Source: an uncultured Ruminococcus sp.
GTDB taxonomy: Bacteria > Bacillota > Clostridia > Oscillospirales > Ruminococcaceae
Length of the DNA stretch: 6,822 bases
Direction: 5' to 3'
Assembly: GCA_947175975.1 (NCBI GenBank)
Contig: CAMWOX010000089.1
Span: 1-6,822 of the forward strand
Every line of letters starts with the position of its first letter. Positions within the stretch are counted from its first letter, which is position 1. The translations under genes and the position numbers were made by a program. Positions 1 through 5,517 of this stretch are shown here, piece by piece. The notes under the pieces are model-generated. The model was not told the DNA's origin. It made no database searches and worked only from the letters and a program-made list of their open reading frames with translations.

Positions 1-1
1 C

Positions 2-445
2 CATCATCACCACCATGAGCATGAAGAGCATGAACACCACTGTGACCATCATCATGACCACCATCATGAAGAACATGAACATTGCTGTGATCATCATGAC
101 CATGACCACGAAGAACATGAACACTGCTGTGACCATGATCACGATCATCATCATCACCACCATGCAGATGATGTCTTCACTAGTTGGGGCGCAGAAACTG
201 CCAGACAGTACACTGTGGAAGAAATTCAATCCGCACTGGAAGCCCTGGAAGATTGCGACACTTATGGTATGATCCTCCGGGCAAAAGGCATTGTTGCCGG
301 AACAGACGGTCAGTGGATTCACTATGATTATGTCCCTGGTACACCAGATGTCCGCCATGGATGCCCTGCTACAACAGGAAGACTCTGCGTGATCGGTTCT
401 AAGATCAACGAATCTGCGATTGCGGAATTATTCCACGCTGAATAA
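2..445 (+). CDS. CobW/COG0523-family GTPase, C-terminal part (5' end outside window)
   Basis: This is the 3' part of a gene read in frame from base 2; the GTPase domain and start lie upstream of the window. The visible 147 residues begin with about 54 residues made almost only of His, Glu, Asp and Cys. After a short linker comes a CobW_C-like domain (about residues 65-147) with the recognisable 'YGMILRAKGIV' strand, a GQWIHYDYVPG segment and a C-terminal 'SKINESAIAELF' helix. In COG0523 proteins a His-rich loop commonly sits between the GTPase and CobW_C domains and binds zinc, cobalt or nickel, so the likely role is a cytoplasmic GTP-dependent metal chaperone or insertase; the metal cannot be told from sequence. 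The next gene on the same strand is also CobW-like, suggesting a shared metal operon. Confidence is high for the family and low for the specific metal. Confidence 0.85.
   Translation, partial: HHHHHEHEEHEHHCDHHHDHHHEEHEHCCDHHDHDHEEHEHCCDHDHDHHHHHHADDVFTSWGAETARQYTVEEIQSALEALEDCDTYGMILRAKGIVAGTDGQWIHYDYVPGTPDVRHGCPATTGRLCVIGSKINESAIAELFHAE
20..148 (+). repeat. Three tandem His/Glu/Cys/Asp metal-binding repeats within the CobW gene
   Basis: Three in-frame copies of a roughly 14-residue unit start at bases 20, 65 and 107 (periods of 45 and 42 bases). The consensus is HEEHEHCCDHHDHD; the first copy has HC where the others have CC. Flanking runs of His extend the tract on both sides (2-16 and 146-163). 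The units encode clustered His plus Cys-Cys pairs, well suited to binding soft or borderline metal ions. The copies differ at synonymous positions, so the duplication is not brand new. Confidence 0.85.
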
Positions 446-456
446 GAAATCCAATC

Positions 457-485
457 CAGGAGGGTGCAAGTGCTGTACCCTCCTG
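457..485 (+). other. Intercistronic RNA hairpin
   Basis: Bases 457-468 pair with 474-485 to give a 12-bp stem with a single G-T pair and a 5-base loop (AGTGC). No T-run follows, so it is not a typical intrinsic terminator. It lies between the stop of the CobW gene (445) and the next start (520). It could be a processing or stability element, a leaky attenuator, or a switch, because its left arm contains the only other AGGAGG in the gap (458-463). Confidence 0.7.
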
Positions 486-505
486 ATCATCCATTAAAAT
501 TCATG

Positions 506-511
506 AGGTGA
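506..511 (+). promoter_or_regulatory. Ribosome binding site that fixes the ATG start at 520
   Basis: AGGTGA lies 8 bases before ATG at 520. A GTG codon at 508 in the same frame would lengthen the protein by four residues, but it sits inside this Shine-Dalgarno sequence and has no good site of its own. The ATG at 520 is therefore preferred. Confidence 0.7.
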
Positions 512-519
512 AATTAATT

Positions 520-1494
520 ATGCCTATTAATAATCAGAATCAGGAAATCGAAGATATTCCAGTTTATCTCTTTGTCGGCTTTCTGGAGGGCGGCAAGACA
601 AAATTCATCCAGGAAACACTTGAGGACAAGCGTTTCAACAATGGAGAGAAAACACTTCTCCTGCTCTGCGAAGAGGGTGAAGAAGAATATGATTTCTCAA
701 AATATCCCAGCCAGAATATTTGTCAGTATATCATAGAAGAACAGGAAGACTTCAACGAACAGAATCTCAAAAAAATCCTCAAAGAATCCGGTGCAACTCG
801 TGTTGTCCTGGAATATAACGGAATGTGGACAATTAATGATTTATTTGAGAATCTCCCGATGGAATGGGCTGTCTATCAGGCAATGTGCTTTGTAGATTCC
901 GGAACATTCCTGAATTACAATGCCAATATACGGAGTCTTGTTGTGGATAAAATCAATGTCAGTGAACTGGTGGTATTCAACAGATTTGATAAAAATACCA
1001 TGGATCAGCTGGAATTTCATAAAATTGTCCGTGGCATCAGCCGCCGGACGCAGATCGCCTATGAAACAACAGACGGTGAAGTTGCATATGATGATATTCA
1101 AGATCCTCTGCCGTTTGATATCAACGCAGATGAAATTATCATTAAGGATGAGGATTATGCCTTATTCTACCGGGATATTATGGAAGAACCGGAAAAATAC
1201 CATAATAAAAAAATTTCATTCCGTGCCGCAGTTGTCCGTGACCGGAAGTTCCCAAAGAATACCTTTGCCGCTGGTCGCCACGTCATGACCTGCTGCGTGG
1301 AGGATATTCAATACTGTTGGCTTGTCTGTGAATGGGAAAAAGCCCAGATGTTTGATACCCGGCAGTGGGTAAAACTGACAGCAAAAATTTCCGTACAGCG
1401 TCACAAACTTTATCAGGGCAAAGGGCCAGTTCTGCAAGTACAGTCAGTTATCCTGACGAATGAACCGGAACAGGAAGTAGCGACGTTCTATTAA
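520..1494 (+). CDS. CobW-like P-loop GTPase fused to a TIGR03943/DUF1980-like C-terminal domain
   Basis: The 324-residue product starts with a P-loop domain. A Walker A motif GFLEGGKT is at residues 20-27, in the place of the CobW family's GFLGAGKT. The strand 'VVLEYNGMW' (95-103) matches the position of the family's ET/TG segment, and NRFD (154-157) stands for the NKxD guanine-specificity motif. The CxCC metal motif of true CobW proteins is not seen. From about residue 223 the sequence changes to a module with 'YHNKKISFRAAVVRD', 'GRHVMTCC' (252-259) and a late 'GPVLQVQSV', which resembles the C-terminal part of TIGR03943/DUF1980 (YcgQ-type) proteins, usually partners of a YcgR-type permease. 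This suggests a cytoplasmic nucleotide-binding accessory factor in metal handling, cotranscribed with the upstream CobW gene. GTP binding is likely; hydrolysis and metal transfer are uncertain. The family call for the N-terminal domain is firm; the C-terminal match is from motif memory. Confidence 0.8.
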   Translation: MPINNQNQEIEDIPVYLFVGFLEGGKTKFIQETLEDKRFNNGEKTLLLLCEEGEEEYDFSKYPSQNICQYIIEEQEDFNEQNLKKILKESGATRVVLEYNGMWTINDLFENLPMEWAVYQAMCFVDSGTFLNYNANIRSLVVDKINVSELVVFNRFDKNTMDQLEFHKIVRGISRRTQIAYETTDGEVAYDDIQDPLPFDINADEIIIKDEDYALFYRDIMEEPEKYHNKKISFRAAVVRDRKFPKNTFAAGRHVMTCCVEDIQYCWLVCEWEKAQMFDTRQWVKLTAKISVQRHKLYQGKGPVLQVQSVILTNEPEQEVATFY

Positions 1495-1512
1495 TTAAAT
1501 TTTATTAGAATT

Positions 1513-1553
1513 AAAAAAGAAATATCCCCCGCTGGTAATGCGAGGGATATTTC
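1513..1553 (-). terminator. Intrinsic terminator of the HTH-PIN gene, possibly bidirectional
   Basis: A hairpin spans 1519-1553: a perfect 10-bp stem (GAAATATCCC with GGGATATTTC), one C-A mismatch, three more pairs and a 7-base loop. Read on the minus strand it is followed by TTTTTT (complement of 1513-1518), the classical intrinsic terminator layout, and it begins 6 bases after that gene's stop. On the plus strand no T-run follows, so it would end transcription from the upstream operon less efficiently. Confidence 0.85.
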
Positions 1554-1559
1554 ATGAAT

Positions 1560-2822
1560 TTATTGCTCCTTAATTTGGAAATTTGCTATAAATCCATCAC
1601 TTCCACACCAACCTCGAGCATCAGGGGTTGATGTTTGATTGACAAAAAATTCCGCATTGGCAAAATCATACATTCCACCAGTTATATTGAGTGTCAATTT
1701 TTTCCAGCGGCAATCTCCGAGTTCGATATAATCCGAAGCCAAGATTGCATCATCCGATGTGCGGTAAGCCACCAGTCTAGCATAGACATTGCAATTGTCA
1801 TAAGATAAAACATCAGCGGTTAAAGTTTGCTTTTCATACACTCTGATTTTTTTGTAAACTCTAAAAACATCGCCCTTTTGAGCATACCACAGCCAATACT
1901 TGGTTGTCTTGCCACCATTGGGTGCTAAGACTGGAGCATCTTCTTCTGCAAGAGAATCGAATTTGTTAAATTCTGGTATCACGACACCATTTCTCCATGC
2001 CACCGCTTCAAAATTATCAAGCGTGTATGGATACTTCATTTTTCCCAAGGTTGGGAAAATCTTTCCATTTTTAAAATATAAAGCCTGAATCTTACAGCTA
2101 TGCTTAATGCTTCTTGAATTATTAAAATTTTCACAATCAAGGCTCAATGCTTCATCTTTTGTAAATACATTGATGCTCTCAACAGCTTGATATGACATCT
2201 GTTCAAGGACTAATTGTTGAATCGTCGGGTCTCCAAAAGTTTTGGATTGCCAAAAAAAGATTTTTTTCTTGTATTTCACAAGAAATTTTTTTGCGTAAAT
2301 TATTCTGTTGAGCAGTCCCTCATCTCCCAAAGCTCTCTCAAGGATTTTATCCAATTCTTTCTTGACAGCAATTGGAACATAAATTCTGTTTTTTTCGTCC
2401 TTCATAAGCTCGATGATAACATCAGCATCATCAATCAGTTGGTTTGTATCAATAATATTGACAATATACTTCATAAAAAATTCCTCCCTTGATTCATCAA
2501 AAATGGTTTCGTCTGGCTTAAACTTCAATCCGGAAAGATAAAACCAGATATCTAACAGTGTATGATTGCTGGATAACCCCGAAATTTCACTAAGTTCAAG
2601 CAGTTTTTCAATTTCATTTAACTCGAACGTATTTTTGTGAATACGTCGTTCAATAATTGCAAGCAGTGCAATTACCTGCGTATAGCTGAGCTGTGATTTT
2701 CCTGCTTCAATATTGGATAAATTTTGTCGGGTCATTCCCATCAAGTCTGCTAGTTGCTGTGCTGAAAGTCCTAATACTAATCTGATAACTTTCAGCTTTT
2801 TCCACAAATTTGTGGAGATCAT
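1560..2822 (-). CDS. XRE helix-turn-helix / PIN-domain protein with a C-terminal beta-rich domain
   Basis: I do not know a named family with this full architecture. Numbering is from ATG at 2822 (420 residues). Residues about 10-60 are an XRE/HTH_3 fold: 'LGLSAQQLADLMGMTRQNLS' followed by NIEAGK. Residues about 118-235 look like a PIN nuclease: IIDTNQLI (Asp125), VKKELDKI (Glu156), GDPTIQQLV (Asp198) and VFTKDEAL (Asp223), so the acidic metal-binding quartet appears complete. Residues about 300-420 are rich in alternating hydrophobic strands and aromatic residues, ending 'GWCGSDGFIANFQI', like a jelly-roll or beta-sandwich module; there is no signal peptide. A DNA-binding, RNA-cleaving, self-regulated protein (toxin- or defence-like) is an inference. 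It opposes both neighbouring operons and is more AT-rich, consistent with acquisition. The start is uncertain: an in-frame TTG at 2858 lacks a site, while AAGGAG at 2854-2849 is too close to GTG at 2846. Confidence 0.8.
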   Translation of the reverse strand: MISTNLWKKLKVIRLVLGLSAQQLADLMGMTRQNLSNIEAGKSQLSYTQVIALLAIIERRIHKNTFELNEIEKLLELSEISGLSSNHTLLDIWFYLSGLKFKPDETIFDESREEFFMKYIVNIIDTNQLIDDADVIIELMKDEKNRIYVPIAVKKELDKILERALGDEGLLNRIIYAKKFLVKYKKKIFFWQSKTFGDPTIQQLVLEQMSYQAVESINVFTKDEALSLDCENFNNSRSIKHSCKIQALYFKNGKIFPTLGKMKYPYTLDNFEAVAWRNGVVIPEFNKFDSLAEEDAPVLAPNGGKTTKYWLWYAQKGDVFRVYKKIRVYEKQTLTADVLSYDNCNVYARLVAYRTSDDAILASDYIELGDCRWKKLTLNITGGMYDFANAEFFVNQTSTPDARGWCGSDGFIANFQIKEQ

Positions 2823-2848
2823 TTTCCTGTTTTCTTCCGTAAGCACCA

Positions 2849-2854
2849 CTCCTT
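2849..2854 (-). promoter_or_regulatory. Shine-Dalgarno-like AAGGAG with no well-placed start codon
   Basis: On the minus strand AAGGAG sits about 10 bases after the predicted transcription start. The nearest in-frame start codons are GTG at 2846 (only 2 bases away) and ATG at 2822 (26 bases away, with a weak AGGA of its own). The odd spacing leaves the initiation codon of the HTH-PIN gene open. Confidence 0.5.
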
Positions 2855-2870
2855 GCAAGTTGTTGTTTTT

Positions 2871-2899
2871 ATTATAGCAAAAAAATTGACATTTGTCAA
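2871..2899 (-). promoter_or_regulatory. Consensus sigma-A promoter for the HTH-PIN gene
   Basis: On the minus strand TTGACA (2899-2894), a 17-base spacer and TATAAT (2876-2871) form a perfect consensus promoter. The predicted start is near 2864, which leaves a leader of about 40 bases before ATG at 2822 and is too late for efficient use of TTG at 2858. Confidence 0.85.
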
Positions 2900-2900
2900 T
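2885..2900. promoter_or_regulatory. Palindromic operator candidate over the -35 box
   Basis: ATTGACATTTGTCAAT has 7-bp arms separated by two bases. One arm is the -35 element of the HTH-PIN promoter. A dyad of this size in this place is what an XRE-type dimer would use for autorepression. Binding by the adjacent protein is inferred, not shown. Confidence 0.6.
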
Positions 2901-2952
2901 AGGAAAAGCAAAAAAATTGCTAATAAGAGCAGCATTTTATGAAATTGAACAA

Positions 2953-2964
2953 AAAACATGTTTT
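2953..2964. repeat. Perfect 12-bp palindrome AAAACATGTTTT
   Basis: A perfect palindrome in the divergent intergenic region, separate from the TTGACA boxes. It may be a second protein-binding site; in DNA this AT-rich it could also be chance. Confidence 0.4.
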
Positions 2965-2983
2965 AATTTATTCTAGTTTGACA

Positions 2984-3014
2984 ATTATAACATAATTTTC
3001 TTAAAAAATGTCAA
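2984..3014 (-). promoter_or_regulatory. Possible second, upstream promoter toward the HTH-PIN gene
   Basis: On the minus strand TTGACA (3014-3009) and TATAAT (2989-2984) are separated by 19 bases. The boxes are perfect but the spacer is longer than the optimal 17, so it would be weak or activator-dependent. It is the mirror image of the metY promoter. Confidence 0.45.
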
Positions 3015-3028
3015 GATAAAATTTTTAC

Positions 3029-3057
3029 TTGACAAATCAGAAAAATTATGTTATAAT
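3029..3057 (+). promoter_or_regulatory. Consensus promoter of the metY-cysK operon
   Basis: TTGACA (3029-3034), a 17-base spacer and TATAAT (3052-3057) match the housekeeping consensus exactly. The predicted start near 3064 gives a leader of only about 48 bases, too short for a SAM riboswitch or T-box. Confidence 0.85.
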
Positions 3058-3075
3058 AGCATTAAAATATAGTTG

Positions 3076-3094
3076 GCCTATAAATTTAATAGGC
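3076..3094 (+). promoter_or_regulatory. Leader dyad, candidate operator or small hairpin
   Basis: GCCTAT and ATAGGC are separated by 7 bases, just after the predicted transcription start and 3 bases before the AGGAGG ribosome binding site of metY. It could be an operator for a sulfur regulator or a weak RNA hairpin affecting initiation. No known regulator motif is matched with confidence. Confidence 0.45.
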
Positions 3095-3111
3095 TTTAGG
3101 AGGTTCTCATT

Positions 3112-4410
3112 ATGAGTTCTGAAAATCAGAAAAATTACAGATTTGAAACGATCCAGCTCCATGCTGGTCAAGAAAATCCCGATCCCACTACGGATGCAAG
3201 AGCCGTACCAATTTATGCAACGACTTCTTATGTATTTAAAGATTCCGCAACTGCCGCAGGCAGATTTGCTCTCACGGAAAACGGCAATATTTATACTCGC
3301 CTGATGAATCCGACTTCGGATGTATTCGAAAAACGGATCTGTGCATTAGAGGGCGGTGCAGGCGCACTTGCCACAGCATCCGGTTCAGCGGCAATCACAT
3401 ACGCTGTCCAGAATATCGCCACTGCTGGGGATCATATTGTTTCTTCCGTGAATCTCTATGGCGGAACGTATAATCTGTTTGAGAATACACTCCGGGAACA
3501 GGGATTGTCAACTAGCTTCGTCGATCCATCTGATCCGGAAAATTTTGAAAAAGCCATCCAGGAGAATACAAAATTACTCTATGCGGAAACACTCGGTAAT
3601 CCGAACTCGAATGTAATTGATCTGGAAGCCATTGCAGAAATCGCTCACAAACACGGCATTCCGCTTATCGTAGACAATACATTTGCAACACCTTATCTTT
3701 TGAGACCAATTGAACATGGTGCAGATATTGTTGTTCATTCTGCAACAAAATTCATCGGCGGTCATGGAACGGTTATGGGCGGTGTGGTCATTGATTCCGG
3801 AAAATTTGACTGGGCGCAGAATGATAAATTCCCAGCACTCTCCAAACCAAATCCGTCCTATCATGGTGTAATCTTTACAGAAGCCTGCGGCAATCTGGCA
3901 TATATTCTGAAATTAAGAACAACACTGATGCGAGACCAGGGAGCAGCAATTTCGCCATTTAATTCTTTCCTGTTATTGCAGGGACTGGAAACATTGTCCC
4001 TGAGACTGGAACGTCATGTAGAAAATGCACTCCGGGTTGTGGACTTCCTGAATCAGCATCCGCAGGTGGAAAAAGTCAACCATCCCTCTCTGGCATCCGG
4101 CAGAGAATCAGAATTATATCAGAAGTATTTTCCTGACGGTGCGGCATCCATCTTCACATTCGAGATCAAGGGCAATTCCGAAACAGCAAAGAAATTCACA
4201 GAGAGTCTGGAATTATTCTCCCTGCTTGCCAATGTCGCTGATGTCAAATCCCTGGTGATTCATCCTGCTTCTACGACACATTCCCAGATGACAGAAACAG
4301 AATTATTAAGTGCCGGAATCAAGCCGAATACAATCCGGTTATCAATCGGCACAGAGCATATTGATGATATTCTGGCGGATCTTCAGCACGGATTTGATGC
4401 CGTAAAATAA
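3112..4410 (+). CDS. metY: O-acetylhomoserine aminocarboxypropyltransferase (sulfhydrylase), PLP-dependent
   Basis: The 432-residue product has the length and motifs of the MetY branch of the Cys/Met metabolism PLP enzymes (cystathionine gamma-synthase fold, type I). It would convert O-acetylhomoserine and sulfide to homocysteine and acetate in the cytoplasm, feeding methionine synthesis. Visible landmarks are the N-terminal 'ETIQLHAGQ' and 'VPIYATTSYVF', the phosphate-binding YTRLMNPT (61-68, Tyr61 and Arg63), SGSAA (90-94), LYGGTY (115-120, ring-stacking Tyr116), VDNTFATP with Asp188, and SATKFIGGHG with the Schiff-base Lys213. Arg409 in NTIRLSIG fits the substrate carboxylate contact. AGGAGG at 3098-3103 lies 8 bases before the ATG. 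Only 22 bases separate it from cysK, so the two form an operon. A methionine gamma-lyase or cystathionine gamma-synthase is less likely given the length and the EHGADIVVHSATKF context. Confidence 0.92.
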   Translation: MSSENQKNYRFETIQLHAGQENPDPTTDARAVPIYATTSYVFKDSATAAGRFALTENGNIYTRLMNPTSDVFEKRICALEGGAGALATASGSAAITYAVQNIATAGDHIVSSVNLYGGTYNLFENTLREQGLSTSFVDPSDPENFEKAIQENTKLLYAETLGNPNSNVIDLEAIAEIAHKHGIPLIVDNTFATPYLLRPIEHGADIVVHSATKFIGGHGTVMGGVVIDSGKFDWAQNDKFPALSKPNPSYHGVIFTEACGNLAYILKLRTTLMRDQGAAISPFNSFLLLQGLETLSLRLERHVENALRVVDFLNQHPQVEKVNHPSLASGRESELYQKYFPDGAASIFTFEIKGNSETAKKFTESLELFSLLANVADVKSLVIHPASTTHSQMTETELLSAGIKPNTIRLSIGTEHIDDILADLQHGFDAVK

Positions 4411-4432
4411 AATCTATTAAGGGAGTATTACT

Positions 4433-5365
4433 ATGGGCAAAATTTATAGAAATTTTGAAGAGCTGATCGGCAGAACACCATTAATTCAGCTCCGGCATAT
4501 CGAAGAATCCAATCAACTCCAGGCAGTCATTCTGGGTAAATTAGAATCCTACAATCCGGCAGGCTCTGCAAAAGACAGAATCGCCAAAGCCATGCTGGAT
4601 GATGCCGAAGAAAAAGGCTTATTGAAACCCGGTGGTGTCATCATCGAACCAACCAGCGGCAATACGGGAATTGGACTCGCAGCTGTGGCAGCTTCAAGAG
4701 GTTACCGGCTGATTATCACCATGCCGGAGACCATGAGCATTGAACGCAGAAATCTCATGAAAGCCTACGGCACAGAATTAGTCCTCACAGAGGGAAAACT
4801 TGGCATGAAAGGTGCAATTGCCAAAGCCGAGGAATTAGCAACAGAAATCCCGGATAGTTTCATTCCATCACAATTCACGAACCCTGCAAATCCTGCCATC
4901 CATGAGAAAACGACAGGCGTTGAAATCTGGGAAGATACAGACGGAAAAATTGATATTTTCGTGGCAGGTATCGGCACAGGCGGTACGATTTCCGGTGTAG
5001 GGGCATATCTCAAACAGCAGAATCCGGCGATTAAAATCGTTGCCGTTGAGCCGGCAGATTCTCCGGTTCTAAGCAAAGGTACTGCCGGTGCACACAAAAT
5101 CCAGGGAATCGGTGCAGGATTCGTTCCAGAAACACTGAATACAGCAATCTATGATGAGATCATGACTGTTACAACGGAACAGGCATTCTCAACAGGCAAA
5201 GCAATTGCCAGAACAGAAGGTATTCTTGTAGGAATTTCATCCGGTGCGGCAGTCTGGGCAGCAATCACGCTTGCAAAGCGTCCGGAAAATCAAGGAAAGA
5301 CAATTGTCGCATTCCTGCCGGATAACGGAGAACGTTATTTATCAACACCCATGTTTGAAGAATAA
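4433..5365 (+). CDS. cysK: Cysteine synthase A (O-acetylserine sulfhydrylase)
   Basis: A full-length, 310-residue type II PLP enzyme that makes cysteine from O-acetylserine and sulfide. The N-terminal 'ELIGRTPLIQL' leads to NPAGSAKDR, with the PLP lysine at Lys47. The substrate loop is EPTSGNTG (72-79), the phosphate-binding loop is GIGTGGT (179-185), and the pyridine-nitrogen serine lies in ISSGAAVW (268-275). The C-terminus is the expected FLPDNGERYLST. The usual residue before the lysine is Val (SVKDR); here it is Ala, which is tolerated in the family. AAGGGAG (4419-4425) lies 7 bases before the ATG. It follows metY closely, so both sulfide-using enzymes share the promoter at 3029-3057 and the terminator at 5372-5409. 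The last 70 codons are repeated, diverged, at 6545-6754. Confidence 0.95.
   Translation: MGKIYRNFEELIGRTPLIQLRHIEESNQLQAVILGKLESYNPAGSAKDRIAKAMLDDAEEKGLLKPGGVIIEPTSGNTGIGLAAVAASRGYRLIITMPETMSIERRNLMKAYGTELVLTEGKLGMKGAIAKAEELATEIPDSFIPSQFTNPANPAIHEKTTGVEIWEDTDGKIDIFVAGIGTGGTISGVGAYLKQQNPAIKIVAVEPADSPVLSKGTAGAHKIQGIGAGFVPETLNTAIYDEIMTVTTEQAFSTGKAIARTEGILVGISSGAAVWAAITLAKRPENQGKTIVAFLPDNGERYLSTPMFEE
5150..5359 (+). repeat. Direct repeat copy A: 3' end of intact cysK
   Basis: These 70 codons (cysK residues 240-309) align without gaps to 6545-6754. By my hand count 31 of 210 bases differ and 64 of 70 residues are identical, with most differences at third codon positions. Confidence 0.9.
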
Positions 5366-5371
5366 TAGCAG

Positions 5372-5409
5372 AACCGGAGAATTTCTGAAATTCTCCGGTT
5401 TATTTTTTT
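5372..5409 (+). terminator. Strong intrinsic terminator of the metY-cysK operon
   Basis: A perfect 13-bp stem (5372-5384 with 5388-5400), a 3-base CTG loop and the tail TATTTTTTT. It starts 6 bases after the cysK stop codon. Confidence 0.95.
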
Positions 5410-5517
5410 GTAAATATTTAATAAAATATATTTGAAATTTTTGTGTAGTATACCACCATACAAATAGCTACTCCAATTCGTATCAATAATAAAAACATTC
5501 TCAAGGAGGAAAATTTT

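Larger units (their letters stand above)
2984..3057. repeat. Mirrored promoter module (74-bp imperfect inverted repeat)
   Basis: Bases 2984-3001 are the reverse complement of 3039-3057 except for one extra A. Inside these arms TGTCAA (3009-3014) mirrors TTGACA (3029-3034). Each half thus carries a -35-like box and a TATAAT box pointing outward, with the -35 boxes back to back 14 bases apart. The symmetry suggests either a duplicated and inverted promoter or a large two-sided operator for divergent control. Confidence 0.7.

Noticed and set aside
20..148. CRISPR-like array
   Set aside because: The repeats are contiguous, codon-phased and encode a His-rich protein tract, with no unique spacers.
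15..272. Met/Thr/Ile-rich ORF at the start of the window
   Set aside because: It is the off-frame reading of the CAT/GAA/GAC repeat tract of the CobW gene; the low-complexity product is an artefact of the repeat.
508..519. GTG start at 508 for the second CobW-like gene
   Set aside because: The codon lies inside the AGGTGA ribosome binding site that serves ATG 520.
841..1437. Overlapping ORFs on both strands (841-1101 minus, 920-1288 plus, 1216-1437 minus)
   Set aside because: They lie inside a well-supported gene and have no recognisable domains or ribosome binding sites.
3058..3111. SAM riboswitch or T-box upstream of metY
   Set aside because: The leader from the predicted transcription start is only about 48 bases and contains only one small dyad.
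3574..3864. Minus-strand ORF inside metY (and a similar one at 4765-5097 inside cysK)
   Set aside because: Shadow frames of strongly conserved enzymes.
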